In this document: positions 5,653 through 11,494 of the stretch, in pieces
Numbering within the stretch: position 1 is the first letter of the stretch
Layout of the letters: every line of letters starts with the position of its first letter
Origin: an uncultured Variovorax sp.
GTDB taxonomy: Bacteria > Pseudomonadota > Gammaproteobacteria > Burkholderiales > Burkholderiaceae
Direction of reading: 5' to 3'
Assembly (NCBI GenBank): GCA_946478645.1
Contig: CAMLCW010000151.1
Location: forward strand, 1-11,494
Length of the DNA stretch: 11,494 nucleotides
The notes under the pieces: generated by a model
What the model was told of the DNA's origin: nothing
What the model saw: only the letters and a program-made list of their open reading frames with translations
The model's database searches: none
Translations under genes and position numbers: made by a program

Positions 5653-7353
5653 CTACCGGCTGCACGCGAAGCTGGTCGCCAGCGCCGCCTCGCCGCCCAT
5701 GTAGCGCGGCCACAGCGGCCATTCGCAAAGGGGCCGCGCGCGAACCGTCTTGAACGGCGGCTGCACCTCCTGCTCGGCGAGCTGCAGTCCGGCCGGCCCG
5801 CGCCCGCGCTCGACCCAGTCGACCAGCGCTGCGAGCATGTCGACGTTGGCGGGTGCCCCGCTGCCGACGTGGTCGACGCCGGGGGCCGTGTACAGGCGCA
5901 TGAAGCGGCCCACGTTGTCGCGGCCCATGCGGGCCACCACCGACTCGTAGTACTGGATGCCGGCGAACGGGCTCTGCGCGTAGTCGGCCATGTGCTCCAG
6001 CATCAGCAGCTTGCCGCCGCGTGCGCTGAAGGCCGTGAGGTCCGGGTTGGTGGCGTCCATCAGTTGCGACACCGCGGCAATGCGGGCCGCGAAGTCTTCC
6101 GCACGGTAGCTGCGCACGTCGAGCGATGGATTGCGCGCATAGAAATACTGCAGCGCCCCGCTGCCGTAGAACCATGCGATGCCGTTGCTCGGCTGCGGCG
6201 GCACGGTGGGCGGGGCCGTGCCGGTCCACCACGCGTTCCAGCCGCCCGTGGCCGCGAAGGCGGGCGTCGCCTCGCCGCCGATGCCCCAGCCCGGGTACTC
6301 GGCCACGCCATTGGCGAGCGGAACGGGCGAGCGCCACGGCATGCGCAGCGTTCGCACCGCCTGCACCTGCGCGTCGTTCAGGCAATCGTCGCCGCGCGTG
6401 CCCGCCGCACAGCGCAGGCTCGCGGGGTCGAAGCGCTGCAGGCACCCTACGGGATCGGACACGATGCGGTCCGCCACACCGTCGGCGGCATCGCAGGCGG
6501 CAAGCACCGCGTCGTGCACCCGCTGCACCTGCGCCGGCCGCAGCCAGCCTTCGCCGAAGGTGGCGATGCCGTTGCGCGTGCCCGCATGCTGCAGCCCGGT
6601 CCAGTTGATCACCGGCACGCGGCTGAAGATGCCGTCGAAATCGTTCGGATAGCGCTGCGCCATCGTGAGCGCCTCGCGCCCGCCTTCGGAGCTGCCCACG
6701 AAGTACAGCTTTCGCGGCGCCTGCGCATAGGCACGCTGCATCAGCGCGACCGCCACGTCGCGCACCTACTTGTACGAGGCATGCGCAAAGTTGACCAGCG
6801 CCTCGTCGTTGAGGGAGAACGCCTGGGGCGGCTGACCCGCGACGTTCTGGTGGCCCGAGTCGGTGCCGTAGGTGACGAAGCCTTGCGCCAGCGGCGACGG
6901 CAGCTCGAAGCGCGCGCCCGGCACCAGCGCCAGCCCGCTGATCAGCGTGCCGTTGAAACCGCCGCCGCCGTACTGCACGCTGCGGCCGTTCCATGCGAGC
7001 GGCAGGTTGACCTGGAACAGGATCGGCGGCGCACTCGCGTCGATCGGCGCGATGCGTCCGAGCAGCCTGCAGTGCGCGGGCGTTGCGGGCGTGATGCGCG
7101 CAGCAGGTGTCGGTCCGCGTTCGGACACCGCGAGCGGCGCGGCCGGCACGAGCGTCGCCGAGTCGATCTGCGCGGCACCGCTCGGCACGGCGATGGCCGA
7201 GGCGGCGACCGGCGCCACGAGCGCCGCGCACGCGGCCGCGGGGTCGTTGCCGAGCGTGAGGCGTTGCGGCGCCCCGGTCGTGCCGCAGGCCGTGAGCAAG
7301 ACCGCGGCCGCCAGCATGGCGCCCCCGCGGAAAACTGTTGCGGGGATCGCCAT
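5653..7353 (-). pseudogene. Tannase/feruloyl esterase family lipoprotein, interrupted by one in-frame TAG
   Basis: Read through the stop, the frame encodes 566 codons, the normal length for this alpha/beta-hydrolase family. ATG 7353 has AAGGAG at 7361-7366. A lipoprotein signal (MLAAAVLLTAC, lipid-anchored Cys 23) predicts attachment on the periplasmic side or outer membrane. Family motifs continue across the break: AWNGRSVQYGGGGFNG, TDSGHQ and ALVNFAHASYK before it; the nucleophile motif GSSEGG (Ser 222), CDAADGVADR in the calcium-binding lid region, Asp 457 (HMADYAQSP) and His 495 (PGVDHVGSG) after it. Codon 196 (6766-6768) is TAG, between AAG and GTG. The 195-residue upstream piece lacks the triad. 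The downstream 370-residue piece could start at the GTG at 6765 but has no ribosome site or signal peptide. Classical members cleave gallate or hydroxycinnamate esters; the substrate here is unknown. It lies 44 bp after livF, so probably in the same operon. Confidence 0.87.
6766..6768 (-). other. In-frame amber codon inside the esterase gene
   Basis: The minus strand reads TAC AAG TAG GTG CGC GAC, with the same frame coding for recognisable family sequence on both sides. One substitution from AAG, CAG, GAG or TGG would produce this TAG. There is no frameshift or deletion nearby. Confidence 0.9.
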
Positions 7354-7360
7354 CTGCTGT

Positions 7361-7366
7361 CTCCTT
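7361..7366 (-). promoter_or_regulatory. Ribosome binding site of the esterase gene
   Basis: AAGGAG on the minus strand, 7 bases before the ATG at 7353. It selects this start over the longer open frame, which runs back into livF. Confidence 0.8.
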
Positions 7367-7397
7367 GGGGTTGCCTGTCGTTCGTGCTGCGCTTGAC

Positions 7398-8105
7398 CTA
7401 CCGCGCCACGCCCAGCAGCCGCTCGAGCACCTGCGGCTGCGCGCGCAGCGCCGCGGCGCTGTCGCTGTGGACGATGGTGCCGTGGTCGAGCACCACCGCC
7501 CGGTCGGAGATCGCGAGGATCGCCTGCGGATGCTGCTCCACGATGATCGCGGCGAGCCCTTCGTCCTGCGTGATGCGGCGGATCGCGCGCAGCAGCTCCT
7601 CGACGATGATCGGCGCGAGGCCCTCGAGCGGCTCGTCGAGCAGCAGCAGCCGCGGGTTGAGCACCAGCGCGCGGGCCACGGCCAGCATCTGCTGCTCGCC
7701 GCCCGAAAGCTGCGTGCCGAGATTGCCCTTGCGTTCGGCCAGGCGCGGGAACATCTCGTAGACCCGCTGCGGCGTCCATGGGCCGGCCCGCTGCACGGCC
7801 GTGAGGTTCTCGTGCACGGTGAGCGACTTGAAGATGTTGCGCTCCTGCGGCACCCAGCCGATGCCGGCCGCCGCGCGCTGGTGCGGTGCCAGCTTGTGCA
7901 GCGGCTGGGCGCCCAGCATGATGGCGCCGCCGTGCTGGCGCGTGGCGCCCGCGAGCGTGTTGATCAATGTGGTCTTGCCGGTGCCGTTGCGGCCCAGCAG
8001 CGCGAGCGTCTGGCCCTCGCCAAGTGCAAAGTCCACGTCGTGCAGCACCACGGCCTCGCCGTAGCCCGCGCTCAGGTTCTCGACGCGCAACAGCAACTCA
8101 GACAT
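7398..8105 (-). CDS. livF: HAAT-type ABC transporter ATP-binding protein, LivF-like
   Basis: The 235-residue protein is a complete ATPase of the branched-chain amino acid (HAAT) importer class. Walker A is GRNGTGKTT, the Q-loop lies in WVPQERNIFKSLTVHENL, the signature is LSGGEQQMLAVARAL, Walker B is LLLLDEPLEGLAP, and the switch histidine is in IIVEQH. The EGLAP and GWVPQERNIF forms separate LivF from LivG. It pairs with LivG on the cytoplasmic face of LivHM to drive import. The start is ATG 8105, with GGAGG at 8112-8116, overlapping the end of livG by 8 bases; this suits translational coupling, and the more upstream ATG at 8129 lacks support. The esterase gene follows 44 bp downstream. The name gives the class; the substrate need not be leucine, because many such transporters in Burkholderiales appear to serve aromatic or other organic acids. 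Confidence 0.95.
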   Translation of the reverse strand: MSELLLRVENLSAGYGEAVVLHDVDFALGEGQTLALLGRNGTGKTTLINTLAGATRQHGGAIMLGAQPLHKLAPHQRAAAGIGWVPQERNIFKSLTVHENLTAVQRAGPWTPQRVYEMFPRLAERKGNLGTQLSGGEQQMLAVARALVLNPRLLLLDEPLEGLAPIIVEELLRAIRRITQDEGLAAIIVEQHPQAILAISDRAVVLDHGTIVHSDSAAALRAQPQVLERLLGVAR

Positions 8106-8868
8106 GCGCAGCCTCCGCGCCCGTGCCATGGCCCAGGTAGACCTCCTTCACCTTCGGGTCGTTGGCGATGGTCTCGGGATCGCCCTCGGTCAGCAGCGTG
8201 CCGTTGACGAGCACCGTCATGCGATCGGCAAAGCTGAACACCAGGTCCATGTCGTGTTCGATCAAAAGCACCGACACGTCGGCGGGCAGGTCGGCCACGG
8301 TCTGCAGCAGTTCCTCGCGCTCGCCCGCGGGCACGCCCGCCACCGGCTCGTCGAGCAGCAGCACGCGCGGCTCGCAGGCCAGCGCGATCGCAATCTCCAG
8401 CAGCCGCCGCTTGCCGTAGGCCAGGTGCTTCACCTGCTGCCCGGCCACCTCGGCCAGGCGGAACTGCGCGAGCAATTCCGCGGCCCGCGCGGTCACGGCC
8501 TTGTCGGCACCGAGCGGGCGCCACCAGCGCGCGCCCAGGCCCCGATGCTGCGACACCACGAGCGCGAGCGTCTCGAGCGGCGTCATCGAGTCGAACAGCT
8601 GGTTGATCTGGAACGTGCGCACCAGGCCGCGCGCCACGCGCTTGTGCGGCGCGAGCGAGGTGATGTCCTCGCCGAGCAGCGAGATGCGGCCCGCGGTCGG
8701 CACCAGCACGCCGGTCAGCAGGTTGATGAGCGTGGTCTTGCCGGCACCGTTGGGGCCGATCAGCGCATGGCGCGCCCCGCGCTTCAGTTCCATCGTGACG
8801 TCGTTGGTGGCCGTGATGCCGCCGAAGCGCATCACGAGCCCTTGCGTGGAAAGCACCGTGTCGGTCAT
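8098..8868 (-). CDS. livG: HAAT-type ABC transporter ATP-binding protein, LivG-like
   Basis: The 256-residue product has Walker A GPNGAGKTT, Q-loop VRTFQINQLFDSMTPLE, Walker B LLLDEPVAGVPAGE and the switch histidine in LLIEHDMDLVF. The ABC signature reads LAYGKRRLLEIAIAL, where LivG proteins usually have LAYGQQRxLEIARAL, so two signature-adjacent positions differ while the key glycine is kept. VRTFQ and the LAYG form identify LivG rather than LivF. The start at 8868 has AAGGAGG at 8879-8885 and overlaps the livM stop as ATGA (8865-8868); its stop overlaps livF by 8 bases. It should form a heterodimer with LivF at the membrane. The 19-residue extension possible upstream belongs to the livM coding region. 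Confidence 0.95.
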   Translation of the reverse strand: MTDTVLSTQGLVMRFGGITATNDVTMELKRGARHALIGPNGAGKTTLINLLTGVLVPTAGRISLLGEDITSLAPHKRVARGLVRTFQINQLFDSMTPLETLALVVSQHRGLGARWWRPLGADKAVTARAAELLAQFRLAEVAGQQVKHLAYGKRRLLEIAIALACEPRVLLLDEPVAGVPAGEREELLQTVADLPADVSVLLIEHDMDLVFSFADRMTVLVNGTLLTEGDPETIANDPKVKEVYLGHGTGAEAAHV

Positions 8869-9866
8869 GCCTTGGCGCCCTCCTTGGCGGCCGTCTTCTT
8901 TCGGCCGGCACCGAGCCAGGCCCATGGCTTCAGCAGCCTGTCGCGCCCCACCAGCACCAGCAGCACCAGGATCAGGCCGATCCAGAACATCCAGTACTGC
9001 GGCGTGACGTTCGACAGCCAGGTCTGCAGCAGCTTGAAGACGATCGCGCCCGCCACGCCGCCGTAGAGCCAGCCCACCCCGCCGATCACCAGCATCAGCA
9101 GCACGTCGGCCGAGCGGTCGAAGGCCAGCACGTCGAGCGAGGCGAAGCCGGTGGTCTGCGCCAGCAGCGCGCCCGCGGCGCCGGCGACGCCCGCGGCCAC
9201 CGTGTAGATCACGGCCAGCCGCGACACCACCGGAATGCCGATCGCCATCGCGCGCAGCCGGTTGTCGCGGATCGCTTTCAACGTGGCGCCGAACGGCGAA
9301 TGCACCAGCCTGCGCATCACCAGGAACAGCAGCAGCATGACCGCGAGCGAATACCAGGCGGCCGTGCGGCCATAGAGGTCGAACTCGAAGCGGCCGAGCA
9401 CCGGCCCCATGACCACGCCCTGCAGGCCGTCGGCGCCGCCGGTGAGCCAGTCGAGCTTGTTGGCCAGTTCGAGCAGCAACAGCGCAGTGCCGAGCGTGAC
9501 CATCAGCCGCGTGAGGTCGCTGCCGCGCAGGATCGTCACGCTGGCCGCGAGGCCGAGCACCGCAGAGAGCGCCGTGGCGAACAGCAGACCGATGATCGGG
9601 TCGGGCATCACGTGCTTGGCGAACAGCGCCGCGGCATAGGCGCCGAAGCCGAAGAACGCCGCATGGCCCAGCGAGACGATGCCGGTGTAGCCCAGGATCA
9701 GGTCGAGCGACATCGCGAACAGCGCGACGATCACGATCTCGTTGACCAAGAGCGAATGCGAAGGCACGAGCAGCGGCAACGCGAACGCGGCGGCCCAGAC
9801 CACGAACTCCAGCGGGCGCCAGCGCGCCTTGCGCAGCAGTGCCGATGATTGCGCGGACGCGTCCAT
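8865..9866 (-). CDS. livM: HAAT-type ABC transporter permease, LivM-like
   Basis: The 333-residue product is a polytopic inner-membrane permease. It carries the LivM hallmark GYTGIVSLGHAAFFGFGAY near residue 60 and the cytoplasmic coupling segment SPFGATLKAIRDNRLRAMAIGI, which contacts the ATPases, followed by further hydrophobic helices and a positively charged tail (GRKKTAAKEG). The start is ATG 9866, with AAGGGAGG at 9876-9883, sharing one base with the livH stop (TGATG). The same frame stays open far upstream through livH but there it encodes no recognisable family sequence. It is expected to form the translocation pore with LivH. Confidence 0.95.
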   Translation of the reverse strand: MDASAQSSALLRKARWRPLEFVVWAAAFALPLLVPSHSLLVNEIVIVALFAMSLDLILGYTGIVSLGHAAFFGFGAYAAALFAKHVMPDPIIGLLFATALSAVLGLAASVTILRGSDLTRLMVTLGTALLLLELANKLDWLTGGADGLQGVVMGPVLGRFEFDLYGRTAAWYSLAVMLLLFLVMRRLVHSPFGATLKAIRDNRLRAMAIGIPVVSRLAVIYTVAAGVAGAAGALLAQTTGFASLDVLAFDRSADVLLMLVIGGVGWLYGGVAGAIVFKLLQTWLSNVTPQYWMFWIGLILVLLVLVGRDRLLKPWAWLGAGRKKTAAKEGAKA

Positions 9867-10741
9867 CACGAGCGGCCTCCCTTGCGCGTGAACAGGCCTT
9901 GCGGCCGCCACATCAGGATCAGGATCATCAGCAGGTAGACCGTGAAGGCGCCCATCTTGGGTATGAAGTACTTGCCCGCGACATCGGCAATGCCGAGCAG
10001 CAGCGCGGCCGCAAGCGGGCCGGTGATCGACGAGGTGCCGCCCACCGACACCACGATCAGGAAATAGATCATGTACTTGAGCGGAAAGGTCGGGTCGAGC
10101 CCGAGGATCTCGGCGCCGAGCGCGCCGCCGAGCCCCGCCAGCCCCGAGCCTGCCGCGAAGGTCAGCAGGAACACCACGTTCACGTTGATGCCGAGGCCCG
10201 CCGCCACGCGCGGATCGTCGACCGCGGCGCGCAGCCGGCTGCCGAAGCGCGTCTTCGAGAGGATCAGCTGCAGCACCACGGTGAGCACCGCGCACACCGC
10301 GATGATGAAGATGCGGTAGTGCCCCATGCCGAGCAGCAGCGCGCCGTCGCCGACCTCGGTGCGCCCGCGCAGCCATTCGGGCAGCTGCAGGTTCTGCTGC
10401 GACGAGCCGACGAAGTAGTCGACCCCGGCCACCGCCATGAAGGCCAGGCCGATCGAGAACAGCACCTGGTCGAGGTGCGGCTTGCCGTACATCGGCCGGT
10501 AGAGCGTGCGCTCGAGCAGCGCGCCCATGAGCGCCGTCGCGACGAACGCGAGCGGCAGGCAGGCCAGGAACGGCAGGCCGAGCTTCTGCATCGCGTACAC
10601 GGTGAGATAGCCGCCCGCCATCGCGAACGCGCCATGCGCAAGGTTGATGAAGTTCATCAGGCCGAGCGTCACGGCCAGCCCGACGGCGAGCACGAAGAGC
10701 AGCATGCCGTAGGCGATGCCGTCGAAAAGAATAGTGAGCAT
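9866..10741 (-). CDS. livH: HAAT-type ABC transporter permease, LivH-like
   Basis: The 291-residue product is the usual LivH length and is hydrophobic throughout. LivH features are GLAVTLGLMNFINLAHGAFAM near the N-terminus, LERTLYRPM, the coupling segment FGSRLRAAVDDPRVAAGLGINV, and VVSVGGTSSITGPLAAALLLG. It forms the inner-membrane channel with LivM. The ATG at 10741 begins the conserved region directly, yet the 20 bases before it contain no clear Shine-Dalgarno sequence. Just upstream lies a 136-bp inverted repeat separating it from the binding-protein gene, so its translation or mRNA level may differ from that of the first gene. Confidence 0.94.
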   Translation of the reverse strand: MLTILFDGIAYGMLLFVLAVGLAVTLGLMNFINLAHGAFAMAGGYLTVYAMQKLGLPFLACLPLAFVATALMGALLERTLYRPMYGKPHLDQVLFSIGLAFMAVAGVDYFVGSSQQNLQLPEWLRGRTEVGDGALLLGMGHYRIFIIAVCAVLTVVLQLILSKTRFGSRLRAAVDDPRVAAGLGINVNVVFLLTFAAGSGLAGLGGALGAEILGLDPTFPLKYMIYFLIVVSVGGTSSITGPLAAALLLGIADVAGKYFIPKMGAFTVYLLMILILMWRPQGLFTRKGGRS

Positions 10742-10764
10742 GGGTCGGCTGGGTCGAGGCTGCT

Positions 10765-10900
10765 GGATTCGGACTTCCGGACGCAGAGGACGCGAAGGTT
10801 TCGCAGAGGACGCAAAAGAAAACCAAGAAAAATGTTTTTGAATCCCTTCTGCGCCCTCTGCGTAATCTTGGTCTTCCTTCTGCGTCCGGAAGTCCGATCC
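10765..10900. repeat. 136-bp imperfect inverted repeat element between the binding-protein gene and livH
   Basis: The left arm (10765-10789) and right arm (10876-10900) are near-perfect reverse complements, sharing the core CGGACTTCCGGACGCAGA, with one extra T in the left arm and one mismatch near the inner end. Inside, the 12-mer CGCAGAGGACGC occurs directly repeated at 10782-10793 and 10802-10813, and inverted with one change at 10851-10862, giving a second stem around an A/T-rich loop. The element is non-coding, fits between the TAA at 10906-10908 and the livH start, and would fold into a long hairpin in the operon mRNA. It could be a small non-autonomous mobile repeat or an operon-internal attenuator and stabiliser. 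Confidence 0.75.
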
Positions 10901-10905
10901 CGTAT

Positions 10906-11494
10906 TTACTTCGCCTTGCCCGGGTCCTTCACGCCCTTGATCACATCGAACTCGACGTTGTAGAGCTGCCCGTCCTTCTTCTCGACCTTGCGCAGGTAGA
11001 CGTCCTGCACGATGTCGCGCGTCTGCGCATCGATGTAGACCTGCCCGCGCGGGCTTTCGAAGGTCTGGCCCTTCATGGCCGCGAGCAGCGCCTCGCCGCC
11101 GCCCTGGCCCTTGGTGGCCTTGAGCGCCTCGTAGATCACGCGCATGCCGTCATAGCCGCCCACGGCCATGAAGTTGGGGCGCATCTTCGGGTTGGCCTTC
11201 TGGAACGCGTCGACGAACTTCTTGTTCAGCGCCGAGGGATGCGCGGCCGAATAGTGGTGCGAGGTGACCACGCCGAGCGCGCCGTCGCCCATGTCGTTGA
11301 GCTGGTCGTCGTCGGTCACGTCGCCGGTGGCGATCATGCGGATGCCGGCCTTGTCCATGCCGCGCTCGAGGAACTGCTTCATCACGGCCGCGCCCGCGCC
11401 CGAGGGCACGAAGACGAACAGCGCATCGGGCTTGGCGTCGCGCACCTTCTGCAGGAACGGCGCGAAGTCGGGGTTGCGCAGCGGCACGCGCAGC
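10906..11494 (-). CDS. HAAT-type ABC transporter periplasmic substrate-binding protein (N-terminus outside window)
   Basis: The frame runs off the right edge, so only about 195 C-terminal residues are seen; the GTG at 11487 is an internal codon. The visible part has the type I periplasmic-binding-fold features of Leu/Ile/Val-binding-like proteins: LRNPDFAPFLQKVRDAKPDALFVF, GAGAAVMKQFLERGM, the GDVTDDDQLNDMGD stretch, VVTSHHYSAAHPSALNKKFVDAF, AVGGYDGMRVIYEAL and FESPRGQVYIDAQTRDIVQDVYLRKV. It should capture the ligand in the periplasm and deliver it to LivHM. It is the first visible gene of the transporter operon, and its promoter is beyond the window. The 164-bp spacer to livH holds the inverted repeat, which could keep this gene more highly expressed than the permeases. 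The ligand cannot be told from sequence alone; an aromatic or amino acid is the most likely class. Confidence 0.93.
   Translation of the reverse strand, partial: LRVPLRNPDFAPFLQKVRDAKPDALFVFVPSGAGAAVMKQFLERGMDKAGIRMIATGDVTDDDQLNDMGDGALGVVTSHHYSAAHPSALNKKFVDAFQKANPKMRPNFMAVGGYDGMRVIYEALKATKGQGGGEALLAAMKGQTFESPRGQVYIDAQTRDIVQDVYLRKVEKKDGQLYNVEFDVIKGVKDPGKAK

Noticed and set aside
6763..6768. Programmed stop-codon readthrough or selenocysteine/pyrrolysine decoding at the esterase TAG
   Set aside because: The codon is TAG, not TGA; the gene's own terminal stop at 5653-5655 is also TAG, and I see no special downstream signal. A point mutation or sequencing error is simpler.
5474..7231. A 585-codon minus-strand frame overlapping the esterase
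   Set aside because: It is a shifted frame of the esterase gene with Arg/Gly/Ala-rich translation; it does not offer a frameshift that would bypass the TAG with family-like sequence.
5869..7761. A 630-codon plus-strand frame opposite the esterase and livF genes
   Set aside because: Low-complexity Arg/Ala/His composition and no family motifs; the opposite strand carries clear conserved proteins.
8865..10826. A 653-residue LivH-LivM fusion
   Set aside because: The first half is an out-of-frame reading of livH with no permease features; livM starts at 9866 with a good ribosome site.
1..11494. CRISPR array, transposase, phage, toxin-antitoxin or defence genes
   Set aside because: No regularly spaced repeats and no matching protein motifs were found; every substantial stretch is explained by metabolic, transport or regulatory genes.

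Overview
The window is GC-rich throughout, with long spurious open frames on both strands. Its gene content points to a metabolically versatile betaproteobacterium of the Burkholderiales, most likely Comamonadaceae close to Variovorax: a Bug-type TctC solute-binding protein, a LysR-controlled HMG-CoA lyase and family III CoA-transferase pair, an HPP-CBS membrane protein, a branched-chain-amino-acid-type (HAAT) ABC transporter, and intergenic hairpin repeats. This placement is inferred from gene style, not from a search.

Layout. (1) Positions 1-933 (+) hold the C-terminal part of an HPP-family membrane protein with two CBS domains. A 149-bp gap with a cluster of hairpins follows, then a complete Gdx/SugE small multidrug resistance-type exporter at 1083-1403 (+). 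(2) Positions 1429-4613 (-) are a compact three-gene unit: HMG-CoA lyase family protein, family III CoA-transferase (ATGA overlap), and a periplasmic Bug-type binding protein. A LysR regulator (4717-5634, +) is transcribed divergently from a shared 103-bp control region with an inverted repeat. (3) Positions 5653-11494 (-) hold an ABC importer read from right to left: binding protein (runs off the right edge), LivH, LivM, LivG, LivF. A tannase/feruloyl-esterase-family lipoprotein gene lies 44 bp downstream of livF. The permease and ATPase genes overlap by 1 to 8 bases, so they are one operon. A 136-bp inverted repeat separates the binding-protein gene from livH.

How the genes may work together. 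The lyase and CoA-transferase fit activation and cleavage of a 3-hydroxy-3-methylglutarate-like acid, with the Bug protein as ligand sensor or uptake component and LysR as the regulator. The esterase next to the ABC importer fits hydrolysis of an ester outside the cytoplasm followed by uptake of the released acid, but the substrate is unknown. The esterase reading frame is broken once, by an in-frame TAG at 6766-6768, and is otherwise full length with its Ser-Asp-His residues present.

I found no RNA gene, CRISPR array, transposase, phage gene or defence system. No stretch over 300 bases lacks a gene. The most unusual observations are the single nonsense codon in an otherwise preserved esterase, that esterase's lack of the paired cysteines seen in classical tannases, and the inverted-repeat element inside the transporter operon. 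I see no convincing previously undescribed system.
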